From: Euzebya rosea
GTDB lineage: Bacteria > Actinomycetota > Nitriliruptoria > Euzebyales > Euzebyaceae
DNA length: 64,000 bases
Reading direction: 5' to 3'
Assembly: GCF_003073135.1 (NCBI RefSeq)
Contig: NZ_PGDQ01000006.1
Location: 248,001 to 312,000, forward strand
Shown piece after piece: positions 13,980-22,180 of the stretch. The notes below the pieces were generated by a model, which was not told where the DNA came from, ran no database searches, and saw only the letters and a list, made by a program, of their open reading frames with translations. Position 1 is the stretch's first letter. Each line of letters begins with the position of its first letter. The position numbers and the translations under genes were made by a program.

Positions 13980-15736
13980 TGTTCGAGACGATCTGGACCC
14001 CCCTGGCCGCCCGTGCGGCCGACGCACCCGACTCCGTGGCCGTGCTGCAGAAGCGGTTCGGCCTGTGGACCGCCACCACCTCCGCCGAGCTGGTCGCCCG
14101 GGTCGTCGCCACCGCCACCGCCCTGCGGGACGACGGGGTCGGCCGCGGTGACGTCGTCGTCCTCGTGCTGGCTCCCCACGAGGACCGGGTCGTCATCGAC
14201 CTCGCCGTCCAGCTGCTCGGAGGGCTGGTCGTCGGCGTGCCGTCCAACACCCCGCTGCCCCGGGTGCGTCACCTGCTGGAGGACAGCCCGCCCGCCGTGG
14301 CCGTCGTCCAGGGTCAGGCCGCGGCCGACGGCATCCTCGAGCTGCTCGACGACGGTGCCCTGCCCAAGCTGCGGCGCATGTACTACCTGGACCCGGCCGG
14401 CGTGCAGGAGTACGCCTCCCCCGTCCTGGCCCCCTTCCCGGCGGTCGACGCCGCGTCGGTGACCGCCCCGAGCACCGCCATGACGGCCCTCGCCGACGAG
14501 CTCGACCCGCTTGCCATCGCGGCCCGCACCACCACCTCGGGCACCTTCGCGCTGCCCGCCCCGGTGCTGCTCAGCCACGTCAACCTGGCCGCGGCGGCCA
14601 GCGCCACGATCGAGGCGTTCGACCTCGGCCCGGGCGACCGGGTCATGTCGTTCCGCCCCCTGTCGGACCCCGTCGAGCGTGGCGCCACGGTGTTCCCGGC
14701 GCTGCTGTCCGGGGCGACGCTGGTGCTGCCGGAGTCGCGGGCCAGCGTCGGGCAGGCGATGGTCGAGATCGCCCCCACCTACCTGCACCTCACCCCCCGC
14801 TTCGCCGAGGAGCTGGCCACCGACGTGCGGCTGCGCATGCAGGCCACCACCGGGCTCAAGGGCATGGTGCTCAAGTCGTGGAACGCCAAGCTGCGTGCCG
14901 CGGTGGAGGAGGGACGAACCCCCCAGCCCTCGGGCGTGTCGCGGGCGCTCGTCGGCCGGCACGTCCTGGGCAAGCTCGGCCTGGACCAGGTGCGCTGGCT
15001 GCTGGTCAGCGGCACGCCGATCTCACCCGAGGCAGTGGCGTTCTACGCCGCGCTCGGGGTCACGTTGCGCCGTGCCTACTCGATGGCGCAGGTCGGCGGG
15101 TTCGCCATGGCGACCACCGCAGGGACCGTCGGCTGGGAAACCGCCATGACCCCGGTCCCCGGCATCGAGGCCGGCGTCGAGCACGGTGAGCTGCTCCTGC
15201 GTGGGCCCTCCGTCAGCGAGGACGCCACCACCGACGGCTGGCTGCGCACCGGTGACTCCGCGGAGTCCGTCGACGACGGGTTCGTCGTCACCGGCAGGGT
15301 CGGCGACGACGTGCCGACCAGCAGCGGCGGGACCGTGACGGCACAGCAGGTCGCCGCCCGGCTGCGCTCCTCCCCCTACATCCGCGAGGCCGTCGTCGCC
15401 GTCGAGGACGGGTTCGTCGTCGCGGTCGTGGAGGCCGCCCAGGCCACCCTGTCGCGCTGGGCCAACAACAAGGGCCTGCGGTTCACCACCGCCCGGTCGC
15501 TGATCGCGCTGCCGGAGTCGCAGGAGCTGTTGCGCCGGGCCGTCGACACCGCGGCCGCACGCCTCGACGTGCAGCTCGACGACGTCAGGGTGCTGGCCGC
15601 GCCGCTCTCGGTCGCCGACGGCACCCTGACCGGCACCGAGAAGCCGGTGTGGGACGCGGTGCTCGCCGCCGAGGTCGTGCCGACCGGGGCGAGGGTGGAC
15701 ACCCCGACCGACGCCGCTGCACGCGCCCTGAAGTGA
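13979..15736 (+). CDS. Divergent AMP-binding (long-chain acyl-CoA synthetase-like) protein with eroded motifs
   Basis: A 585-residue ANL-fold protein; ATG 13979 shares a base with the livG stop. The fold is recognisable (N-terminal FETIWTPLAARAADAPDSVA, SGTPISPEAVAFYAALGV, DGWLRTGDSAE), and it most resembles long-chain acyl-CoA synthetases. The catalytic motifs are degenerate. The phosphate loop reads TTTSGTFALPAP (about residue 181) without the TGxPKG core, the usual YGMTE is YSMAQ, and the hinge GRxKD is GRVGDD. Either it binds a CoA ester without making it, or it is a highly diverged ligase. Its place in a LIV operon suggests sensing or channelling of the imported acid. Not a pseudogene by frame. 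Confidence 0.75.
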   Translation: MFETIWTPLAARAADAPDSVAVLQKRFGLWTATTSAELVARVVATATALRDDGVGRGDVVVLVLAPHEDRVVIDLAVQLLGGLVVGVPSNTPLPRVRHLLEDSPPAVAVVQGQAAADGILELLDDGALPKLRRMYYLDPAGVQEYASPVLAPFPAVDAASVTAPSTAMTALADELDPLAIAARTTTSGTFALPAPVLLSHVNLAAAASATIEAFDLGPGDRVMSFRPLSDPVERGATVFPALLSGATLVLPESRASVGQAMVEIAPTYLHLTPRFAEELATDVRLRMQATTGLKGMVLKSWNAKLRAAVEEGRTPQPSGVSRALVGRHVLGKLGLDQVRWLLVSGTPISPEAVAFYAALGVTLRRAYSMAQVGGFAMATTAGTVGWETAMTPVPGIEAGVEHGELLLRGPSVSEDATTDGWLRTGDSAESVDDGFVVTGRVGDDVPTSSGGTVTAQQVAARLRSSPYIREAVVAVEDGFVVAVVEAAQATLSRWANNKGLRFTTARSLIALPESQELLRRAVDTAAARLDVQLDDVRVLAAPLSVADGTLTGTEKPVWDAVLAAEVVPTGARVDTPTDAAARALK

Positions 15737-15770
15737 GCCGCCCCATGCCACTCGACCGGCAGGAAGCCGC

Positions 15771-16904
15771 GTGAGGGTCAGCACGATCAGGACCGTGGAG
15801 GACATGCGCCGGGCAGCCCACCGGCGCATGCCGCGCATGGTCGCGGACTTCATCGACGGCGGTGCCGAGGACGAGTCGACGGTCAGGGCCAACCGCAGCG
15901 GCTTCGCCGACGTGGCCCTGCGCCCGACGGTGCTCGACGGCAGCCTGACCCGGACGTTGTCCACCACCGTCGTCGGGCAGCACCTGTCGTTCCCCGTCAT
16001 GTTGTCGCCCGCCGGGCTGCTGCGCCTCGCCCACGCCGACGGCGAGGTGGGTGCCGCCCGGGCCGCGGCCGCCGCGGGAACCGTCTTCACCCTCAGCACC
16101 GGGTCGTCCTGCACCATCGAGGACATCGGCACCGACGGCCCGCGCTGGTTCCAGCTGTACCTGTGGAAGGACCGGGAGGTCGTCGCCGACCTGGTGCGCC
16201 GGGCACGCGAGGCGGGCTACAGCGCCATCGTCCTGACCGTCGACGTGCCGGTGGTCGGCCAGCGCGAACGCGACCTGCGCAACGGCATGACGTTGCCCCC
16301 ACGGCCGAGCCTGCCGAACCTGCTGGACGCCGCTCGCCACCCCGCGTGGGTGCGCGACTACCTGACGGGGCCGCCGCTGACGTTCGCCAACTTCACCGAG
16401 CTCGGCCGGGGGTCGGGCGCAACGTCGCTCGGCGAGTGGATCAACAGGGAGATGACCGACCCCGGCCAGAGCTGGGACGACCTGGCCTGGCTGCGCGAGC
16501 AGTGGGAGGGGCCGCTGCTGGTCAAGGGCCTCGTCTCGCCGGCGGATGCACGGCGGGCCGTCGACATGGGTGTCGACGGCATCGTGGTGTCCAACCACGG
16601 CGGCCGTCAGCTGGACGGCATGGTCGGCGCCGTCGCGGCCCTCCCGGCCGTGGTCGACGCCGTCGGCGACCGGGCCGACGTGATCCTCGACGGCGGGGTG
16701 CGGCGAGGGACCGACATCGTCAAGGCGTTGGCGCTCGGGGCGACCGCCGTGTCGGTCGGCCGTCCGTATGTCTGGGGCCTGGGCGCCGGCGGCGCCACCG
16801 GTGTGCTGCGGGTGCTGGACATCCTCCGGACCGAGCTGGACCGGACCCTCGCGCTGATGGGCGTGCGGTCGGTGGTCGACCTCGGGCCACACCACTTGGC
16901 CTGA
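15771..16904 (+). CDS. FMN-dependent alpha-hydroxy-acid oxidase/dehydrogenase
   Basis: A 377-residue TIM-barrel flavoprotein of the glycolate oxidase / L-lactate dehydrogenase / lactate 2-monooxygenase / mandelate dehydrogenase family. It oxidises an L-2-hydroxy acid to the 2-oxo acid through FMN. Family marks are the N-terminal DFIDGGAEDE, FQLYLWKDR, LTVDVPVVGQRERDLRNGM, KGLVSPADARRAVDMGVDGI, the active-site SNHGGRQLDG with catalytic His and Arg, and DGGVRRGTDIVKALALGA. Start GTG 15771, AGGAAG upstream. It follows the AMP-binding gene by 34 bp in the LIV operon, so the imported substrate or a product is probably a 2-hydroxy acid. Confidence 0.88.
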   Translation: MRVSTIRTVEDMRRAAHRRMPRMVADFIDGGAEDESTVRANRSGFADVALRPTVLDGSLTRTLSTTVVGQHLSFPVMLSPAGLLRLAHADGEVGAARAAAAAGTVFTLSTGSSCTIEDIGTDGPRWFQLYLWKDREVVADLVRRAREAGYSAIVLTVDVPVVGQRERDLRNGMTLPPRPSLPNLLDAARHPAWVRDYLTGPPLTFANFTELGRGSGATSLGEWINREMTDPGQSWDDLAWLREQWEGPLLVKGLVSPADARRAVDMGVDGIVVSNHGGRQLDGMVGAVAALPAVVDAVGDRADVILDGGVRRGTDIVKALALGATAVSVGRPYVWGLGAGGATGVLRVLDILRTELDRTLALMGVRSVVDLGPHHLA

Positions 16905-16950
16905 GTGGCCTGCCAACCTGACAATCGTTTGAATTGGCCTCGTGAAACCG

Positions 16951-16979
16951 TTGACGGTTCAGTCCGGGGCCTATTATGA
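16951..16979 (+). promoter_or_regulatory. Candidate sigma70-type promoter of the LIV binding-protein gene
   Basis: TTGACG (16951-16956) is followed after 17 bases by TTATGA, or after 15 bases by TATTAT. It stands in the 182-bp gap upstream of the binding-protein gene, with the operator at 16988 immediately downstream, a normal repressor position. Confidence 0.5.
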
Positions 16980-16987
16980 TCCTCGTA

Positions 16988-17009
16988 GCTTACTGACCGG
17001 TTGGTAAGC
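16988..17009. promoter_or_regulatory. Family 1 operator upstream of the LIV binding protein
   Basis: Arms GCTTAC and GTAAGC flank the palindromic core ACCGGT in a 22-bp near-perfect inverted repeat. Sixteen bases (ACTGACCGGTTGGTAA) are identical to the reverse strand of the site upstream of the selenoprotein operon. A TetR-type regulator is inferred. Confidence 0.65.
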
Positions 17010-17086
17010 GCCGTCCGTCGGACGGAGAGGGCCACGGTCAAGAAGTGGTTCATCGTTCCACTACAAGCAAGGGTCTGGAGCCGAAG

Positions 17087-18475
17087 ATGCGTACACGTCG
17101 TTGGATAGTGCTGGTGGGGCTGTTGGCCATCGTGGCCGCGGGCTGCAGCTCGAGTGATGACGGAGGTGCCGAGGAGTCCACGGACACCGGCGACACCGCC
17201 GAGGAGACGTCGGACGCCACCGAAGCCGACGCCGATGACAGCGGCGACGAGGACGCCGACGCCGACGCCGACGACAGCGGCGACGAGAGTGCCGACAGCG
17301 GTGACGCCGGCACGGTCCCGGATGCGCCGGACTTCGGTGTCGACAGCGACACCATCCGCATCGGCTGGCTCGGCGACGTGACCGGCCCGACCGCCGCCGC
17401 CCAGGGCTTCAACCTGGAGGGTGCCGAAGCCGCCGTGGCCTACCTCAACGAGCAGGGCGGCGTCCTCGGACGCGAGCTCGAGCTGGCCGTCCAGGACGAC
17501 CAGTACAACCCCGAGACGATGGCGACCAACTTCGCCGCCATCACCTCCGACAACCCCGTCCTGTCGATCATCCAGTGCGGCAACTGCGTGTCGCTGCTGC
17601 CCCAGTTCGCCAGCACCGGCATCCCGTTGATCAGCCCGCCGCAGACGGTGGACGCCCAGCTCGAGGTCCCCAACGTCTACAACAACCTCGCCCACTACGG
17701 TGACGAGGCCGACGTGGCCGTCGCCTACATCGCGGAGAAGGTCGGCGCCATCGAGGACGCCAACGTTGCCGTGGTCCACCTCGAGGTCCCCTCGGGTGCG
17801 GAGTGGAACGCCTACATCCAGCAGACGCTGGAGGAGCAGGGCGGCAACTACCTGGGCGCCATGACCATCAACATCGGTGCCCCCGACTACACCGGCGTCG
17901 TCACCCAGCTGGCCCAGATGCGCAACAACGACGGCCTCAACTACGTGGCCTTCCACGGTGCGCCGGAGACCGGCCTCGGCATGATCAGCGAGATGGTCAC
18001 GCAGGGCCTGACCGACGTCCCCATGGTCGGCATCCACGGCCTTGCCGGTGCCACCATCTTCCAGGAGGGCCCGCCCGAGGCCGCCGACCTGCTGGCCGGT
18101 GCCCACTCGTTCCTGTCCCCGTTGGACGACTGCGAGATGTGCGCCACCATCCGTGACTTCGTCGCTGGTACCGAGTGGGAGGACGCGGCGATCGAGACCA
18201 ACTTCGCCGACGGCTGGCACGAGGTCCTGATCGCGGCCGAGGCCATGGAGCGTGCGGCGGCCGACGCCGGCGAGCTCAGCTGGGACTCGATGAACGCCGC
18301 ACTCACCTCGGCGCCCTTCGACACCGGCGGCCTGACCTGCGAGGTCGACTGGACCAACGGCAACCAGTCGCTGTGTGCCGCAGTCTTCGAGTGGAACGGC
18401 GAGTTCATGGAGCCCGCCAAGCCCTTCGAGGAGTACGCCGGCGACATCGACGGCGTCTACGGCGCCGGCGGCTAG
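17087..18475 (+). CDS. LIV-type ABC transporter substrate-binding lipoprotein
   Basis: A 462-residue lipoprotein. ATG 17087 is preferred over an upstream in-frame GTG because it has TCTGGAG seven bases before it and starts a proper signal (MRTRRWIV) ending in the lipobox VAAG-C20. Residues about 25-75 form a highly acidic Asp/Glu/Ser/Thr linker. The remainder is a Leu/Ile/Val-binding Peripla_BP_6 domain: IRIGWLGDVTGPTAAAQGF, GGVLGRELELAVQDDQYNP, and so on. It has its own promoter and operator, allowing excess over the permease. A Cys cluster (CGNCVS; DDCEMCAT) is unusual and may form disulphides. Ligand unknown. Confidence 0.9.
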   Translation: MRTRRWIVLVGLLAIVAAGCSSSDDGGAEESTDTGDTAEETSDATEADADDSGDEDADADADDSGDESADSGDAGTVPDAPDFGVDSDTIRIGWLGDVTGPTAAAQGFNLEGAEAAVAYLNEQGGVLGRELELAVQDDQYNPETMATNFAAITSDNPVLSIIQCGNCVSLLPQFASTGIPLISPPQTVDAQLEVPNVYNNLAHYGDEADVAVAYIAEKVGAIEDANVAVVHLEVPSGAEWNAYIQQTLEEQGGNYLGAMTINIGAPDYTGVVTQLAQMRNNDGLNYVAFHGAPETGLGMISEMVTQGLTDVPMVGIHGLAGATIFQEGPPEAADLLAGAHSFLSPLDDCEMCATIRDFVAGTEWEDAAIETNFADGWHEVLIAAEAMERAAADAGELSWDSMNAALTSAPFDTGGLTCEVDWTNGNQSLCAAVFEWNGEFMEPAKPFEEYAGDIDGVYGAGG

Positions 18476-18516
18476 CCGAACCGAGTTCGGTAGCACGAGC
18501 GAAGAAGCCCGGGACG

Positions 18517-20193
18517 ATGACGTCGATGACCACCACCCCCCGATCCGACACCGGAGCGGACGTGGAGTCCACCGACGTCATCGTCCTCGGCAGTGGTGCG
18601 GCGGGCCTGACCGCCGCCCTGACCGCCCGCATCGAGGGCGCCGACGTGGTCGTCCTGGAGAAGGGCGATCTCGTCGGGGGGACCAGCGCCTGGTCCGGCG
18701 GCGCCCTGTGGATCCCCGTCAACCCCAAGGCCGACGAGGCGGGCCTGGACGACAGCCGAGAGGACGCGCTGGCCTACATCGCCTCGTTGTCCAACGGCAT
18801 GATCGATCCGGCGATGGCCGAGGTCTTCGTCGACACGGGCGCGGAGATGGTGGAGTACCTCGAGGCCAACACGCCGATGGCCTTCGAGCTGGTGCCGGGT
18901 TTCCCGGACTACCAGCCCGAGCAGCCCGGCGGGAAGCCCCGGGGCGGCCGGTCGCTGCAGGCCGCGCTGTTCCCGTTCGACCAGCTCGGGGAATGGCGGA
19001 CGCGGGTGACCGTGGGCCGCCAGCTGGGCGCGAACGCGGCCGGGGTCAGCATGGCCCTGTCGGAGACCCCGCTGGGCCACACCGCTCCCGACGGCGTCCC
19101 GCCCGCCGAGCTCGCCCGCCGCCAGGAGCACGACGAACGCGGCATGGGCCAGGCCCTGGTCGGCCGGCTCCTCAAGGGGTTGCTGGACCGTGGCGTCGAG
19201 CCACGAGTCGAGCACCGTGCGGTCCGCCTGGTCGTCGAGGACGGCCGGGTGGTCGGCGTGACGGCAACGACCCCCGGCGGCGAGGTGGAGCTGCGCGCGC
19301 GACGTGGTGTCGTGCTGGCGACCGGGGGGTTCGAGTGGGATCCGGAGCTGGTGCGGGCGTTCCTCCGCGGCCCGCTCGAGCGGCCGGTGTCGGTGCCCAC
19401 CAACACCGGCGACGGGCTTCGCATGGCGATGCGGATCGGGGTGTCGCTCGGGACCATGCGAGAGGCGTGGTGGACCGCCACGATCGACGTGCCCGACCAG
19501 CACGGCCGCACGATCCCGTGGATGGTCAACGGCGAGCGCACCCGCCCGCGCACGATCATGGTCAACCGGGACGGCAAACGGTTCGCCAACGAGTCGGCCA
19601 ACTACAACGCCTTCGGTGCGGCCTTCCACCAGATCGACCCGGTGCGCTTCGACTACAGCAACCTGCCCGCCTGGATGGTCTTCGACCGCGGCTACGTCGA
19701 GCGCTACGGGCTGGGCACATGGCGAGGCGACGGGCCGACGCCCTCGTGGATCACCGTCGCCGACTCACTCGCCGATCTCGCCAGCGACATCGGGATCGAC
19801 CCGACCGCGCTGGAGGACACCGTCGCGCGCTGGAACGCCAACGTCGCCGACGGCCACGACCCCGACTTCCACCGCGGCGAGAGCGCGCACGATCAGTGGT
19901 GGGGCGATCCGGCGCTGACCGGAAGCACCGCCGCCAGCCTCGGTCCGCTCGACACCGCCCCGTTCCACGCAGTCCGCGTGTACCCGGCGGCGCTGGGCAC
20001 CAAGGGCGGCCCACGGACCACCGCGGACGCACAGGTGCTCGACGTCGACGGCGACCCGGTCCCCGGCCTGTACGCGGCCGGCAACGCGGCCGCATCGGTC
20101 TTCGGGATGACCTACGGCGGCGCCGGCGGCACCCTCGGCCCGGCCTGCGTCTTCGGCTACCGGGCCGGGAGGCACCTCACCAGATCTGCCTAG
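18517..20193 (+). CDS. FAD-dependent dehydrogenase of the KstD / fumarate reductase flavoprotein family
   Basis: A 558-residue flavoprotein; ATG 18517 or 18526. The dinucleotide-binding motif is VIVLGSGAAGLTAALTA, followed by GGTSAWSGGALWIP, typical of 3-ketosteroid dehydrogenase-like enzymes. Near the C-terminus YAAGNAAASVFGMTYGGAG and TLGPACVFGYRAGRH match the FAD-binding end of the family. Here the KstD motif YPGxG is YGGAG: the Tyr is kept but the Pro is lost. Enzymes of this group insert a C=C next to a carbonyl or reduce one. It follows the LIV lipoprotein by 41 bp, so probably acts on the imported compound. A strong hairpin follows at 20244. Confidence 0.82.
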   Translation: MTSMTTTPRSDTGADVESTDVIVLGSGAAGLTAALTARIEGADVVVLEKGDLVGGTSAWSGGALWIPVNPKADEAGLDDSREDALAYIASLSNGMIDPAMAEVFVDTGAEMVEYLEANTPMAFELVPGFPDYQPEQPGGKPRGGRSLQAALFPFDQLGEWRTRVTVGRQLGANAAGVSMALSETPLGHTAPDGVPPAELARRQEHDERGMGQALVGRLLKGLLDRGVEPRVEHRAVRLVVEDGRVVGVTATTPGGEVELRARRGVVLATGGFEWDPELVRAFLRGPLERPVSVPTNTGDGLRMAMRIGVSLGTMREAWWTATIDVPDQHGRTIPWMVNGERTRPRTIMVNRDGKRFANESANYNAFGAAFHQIDPVRFDYSNLPAWMVFDRGYVERYGLGTWRGDGPTPSWITVADSLADLASDIGIDPTALEDTVARWNANVADGHDPDFHRGESAHDQWWGDPALTGSTAASLGPLDTAPFHAVRVYPAALGTKGGPRTTADAQVLDVDGDPVPGLYAAGNAAASVFGMTYGGAGGTLGPACVFGYRAGRHLTRSA

Positions 20194-20243
20194 CGGCACG
20201 TCCGCAGGCACACCGGACCCACCCCCTGGGTACACCACACGAG

Positions 20244-20272
20244 GGCCCCGTCGCGATCGCGGCGGGGCCTTC
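20244..20272 (+). terminator. Hairpin terminator after the LIV/KstD-like block
   Basis: GGCCCCG (20244-20250) pairs with CGGGGCC (20263-20269), enclosing the self-complementary CGCGATCGCG, and is followed by TTCGT. A second smaller hairpin, ACCGGC/GCCGGT, lies at 20291-20309 and may serve the convergent VOC gene. Confidence 0.6.
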
Positions 20273-20375
20273 GTCAACGCGTGTCCCCTCACCGGCGCTT
20301 CGAGCCGGTCAGCCGACGCGCCTCGGGGGTGTGTCGTCTCACCCGCGCTGCGCGCTGGTGTGCCGACAAGCGCGG

Positions 20376-20891
20376 TCAGGCGGAGCGGCTGACGCCGACG
20401 CCGCTTGGGGTGTCGGTGCCGAAGCGCGCCAGCTCGCGGGGGAGGTCGAGGCGGCCGATGCGGGTGCGGGCCTGGCGGTCGGCGTCGGTGATGTCCTCGG
20501 CGGGAATCAGCCAGACGACCTCGAACTCGATGCCGTCCGGGTCGACGCCGTAGAGGCTCTTGGTGGTGCCGTGGTCCGACGCACCCTTGAGGGCGCCGGC
20601 GTCCTGAAGGCGTTGGGCGATCCGCTGAAGGTCGGCGAGGGTGTCGACCTCCCAGGCGAGGTGGTACAGGCCGACGGCGCTGCGTCCTGCGGGGGAGGCC
20701 GACGCGTGTTCACCGATGCTGAACAAGCCGAGGTCGTGGTCGTTGGTGGAGTCGGGGGCGGTCATGAACACCGCGCCGGGGATGACCAGCAGCGGATCAC
20801 GCCGGAAGTCGAAGACCTGCTCGTAGAACGTGGCGGTGCGGTCGGCGTCGCGGACGTACAGGACGGCGTGGTTGAGGCGGTGGACGCCCAT
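20376..20891 (-). CDS. VOC-family protein (glyoxalase / extradiol dioxygenase-like)
   Basis: A 171-residue vicinal-oxygen-chelate protein with two beta-alpha-beta-beta-beta modules. Candidate metal ligands are His8 (RLNHAVLYV), His in GLYHLAWEV, and the terminal Glu in DGIEFEVVW, which match the 2-His-1-carboxylate facial site. It could be a small ring-cleaving dioxygenase, glyoxalase-type lyase or epimerase. It lies 29 bp downstream of the ribA gene on the same strand, probably in one operon under the MarR-type regulator, whose operators are upstream of ribA. Confidence 0.8.
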   Translation of the reverse strand: MGVHRLNHAVLYVRDADRTATFYEQVFDFRRDPLLVIPGAVFMTAPDSTNDHDLGLFSIGEHASASPAGRSAVGLYHLAWEVDTLADLQRIAQRLQDAGALKGASDHGTTKSLYGVDPDGIEFEVVWLIPAEDITDADRQARTRIGRLDLPRELARFGTDTPSGVGVSRSA

Positions 20892-20920
20892 GTCGTTGCT
20901 CCTTCGGGGGTGTGCCGTCC

Positions 20921-21568
20921 TCAGACGGCGAGTGGCAGGTTGATGGTGTGGCCCGTGTGACGGACCTTCGCGTCGAGGTACCGCTCGTTGGCGGTGGACA
21001 GGTGCACGCCGGTCGCGCGGACGCCGCGGACGTCGACGCCCAGGGCCGTCAGCTGGCTGACCTTGTCGGGGTTGTTGGTCAGCAGCTCCACGCCGCCGAC
21101 CCCCAGGGCGGTCAGCATCTGCTCGACCACGCGGTAGTCGCGCTGGTCATCGAGGTGGCCGAGCGCTCGGTTGGCCTCGTAGGTGTCCAGGCCACTGTCC
21201 TGCAGGGCGTAGGCGTCGAGCTTCTCGTACAGGCCGATCCCGCGGCCCTCCTGGCGCAGGTAGAGGAGGTGGCCGCCGGCGGTGGCGATCCGCTCGACGG
21301 CCTCGCGCAGCTGGGGACCGCAGTCGCAGCGGGCCGACCCGAAGACGTCGCCGGTCAGGCATTCCGAGTGGGGTCGGACGAGGGCGACCTCACCCGGCGT
21401 CCCGAACGTCCAGGCGAGGTGCTCGCGGCCGTCCACGAGGCCGTGGAAGGTCGTGACGACACCCTCGACCTCGTAGCCGTCGGGGAACGCCATCGGCACG
21501 ACGACCTGCTGGCGGATGGTGGCGGCCGGCTCGCGACCGACGGCGGGTGCCACTGGGGTGAGGGACAT
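20921..21568 (-). CDS. ribA: GTP cyclohydrolase II
   Basis: A 215-residue stand-alone GTP cyclohydrolase II, the first enzyme of riboflavin synthesis, converting GTP to 2,5-diamino-6-ribosylamino-4(3H)-pyrimidinone 5'-phosphate, formate and pyrophosphate. Zinc ligands C70, C81 and C83 form the Cx10CxC motif. The GTP and catalytic motifs RQEGRGIGLYEKLDAYALQD and LLTNNPDK are intact. In most Actinobacteria the housekeeping enzyme is fused to RibB, so a single-domain copy co-transcribed with a VOC protein and controlled by a MarR protein may be a specialised duplicate supplying flavin for the catabolic flavoenzymes here (inference). Confidence 0.93.
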   Translation of the reverse strand: MSLTPVAPAVGREPAATIRQQVVVPMAFPDGYEVEGVVTTFHGLVDGREHLAWTFGTPGEVALVRPHSECLTGDVFGSARCDCGPQLREAVERIATAGGHLLYLRQEGRGIGLYEKLDAYALQDSGLDTYEANRALGHLDDQRDYRVVEQMLTALGVGGVELLTNNPDKVSQLTALGVDVRGVRATGVHLSTANERYLDAKVRHTGHTINLPLAV

Positions 21569-21590
21569 GGGGGACTCCGGGGAACAAGTG

Positions 21591-21608
21591 GTTGAGCGTT
21601 TGACTAAC
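21591..21608. promoter_or_regulatory. MarR operator copy 1
   Basis: GTTGAGCGTTTGACTAAC contains GTTGARCGYTTGA, the reverse complement of the motif at 21642-21654. It lies 23 bp upstream of the ribA start. Confidence 0.6.
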
Positions 21609-21636
21609 TTCCCACAGACTGCCGCGCCGACCGCCT

Positions 21637-21656
21637 GTTGTCAAGCGTTCAACAAA
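21637..21656. promoter_or_regulatory. MarR operator copy 2
   Basis: GTTGTCAAGCGTTCAAC contains the imperfect palindrome TTGT-N10-ACAA with core TCAARCGYTCAAC, shared with copy 1 in opposite orientation. It lies 17 bp before the MarR start, so the protein probably represses both itself and ribA. Confidence 0.6.
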
Positions 21657-21672
21657 AAACTAGGATGGCGGC

Positions 21673-22158
21673 ATGGACGAACCCCGATGGCTGAAGGACG
21701 AGGAGAAGTCGACGTGGCGCCTCTACATCTCCGCCACGCGGCTGGTGGAGGAGGCGCTGGACCGCCAGATGCGCGAGGACGCCGGCATTCCCCACTCCTA
21801 CTACGAGATCCTGGTCCACCTGTCGTCGGAGGAGGACCACAGCCTCCGCATGAGCGAGCTCGCGGTTCGGACCCTGTCCTCGAAGTCACGGCTGTCCCAT
21901 GCGGTGTCCAAGCTCGAGGCGCTGGGGTGGGTGCACCGAGCCGCATGCCCGAGCGACAAGCGGGGTCAGCTCGCCGTCCTGACCGACGAGGGCATGGCGG
22001 CCCTGGTCGAGGCCGCGCCGGGGCACGTCGAGGAGGTGCGACAGCGGCTGTTCGATCCCCTGACCGTCGAGGAGCAGGCGGTCCTCGGCCGTGCCTGCCG
22101 CAAGATCCTGATGGCGCTGGGGGAGGATCCGGACCGCATCGCGGCGGACATCGACTGA
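21673..22158 (+). CDS. MarR-family transcriptional regulator
   Basis: A 161-residue winged-helix regulator. The DNA-binding helices are in MRMSELA-type sequence SLRMSELAVRTLSSKSRLSHAVSKLEALGWV, residues about 56-86, followed by the wing CPSDKRGQLAVLTDEGM. MarR proteins act as dimers on palindromes and are released by small phenolic or other acidic ligands, or by oxidation. One Cys is present just before the wing. Its divergent arrangement with ribA-VOC and two operator copies in the 104-bp gap make it their likely repressor. Confidence 0.9.
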   Translation: MDEPRWLKDEEKSTWRLYISATRLVEEALDRQMREDAGIPHSYYEILVHLSSEEDHSLRMSELAVRTLSSKSRLSHAVSKLEALGWVHRAACPSDKRGQLAVLTDEGMAALVEAAPGHVEEVRQRLFDPLTVEEQAVLGRACRKILMALGEDPDRIAADID

Positions 22159-22180
22159 CCGCGTCCACACCGCTTGGAGG

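Noticed and set aside
16607-18496. A 629-residue minus-strand protein
   Set aside because: It is the reverse-strand shadow of the FMN oxidase and LIV binding-protein genes; its composition is the Val/Gly/Asp/Leu mixture expected of GC-rich antisense frames.
18375-20960. An 861-residue plus-strand protein
   Set aside because: Arg/Pro/Ala-rich overlap of the KstD-like gene in another frame, running on into the antisense strand of the VOC gene; no recognisable domain.
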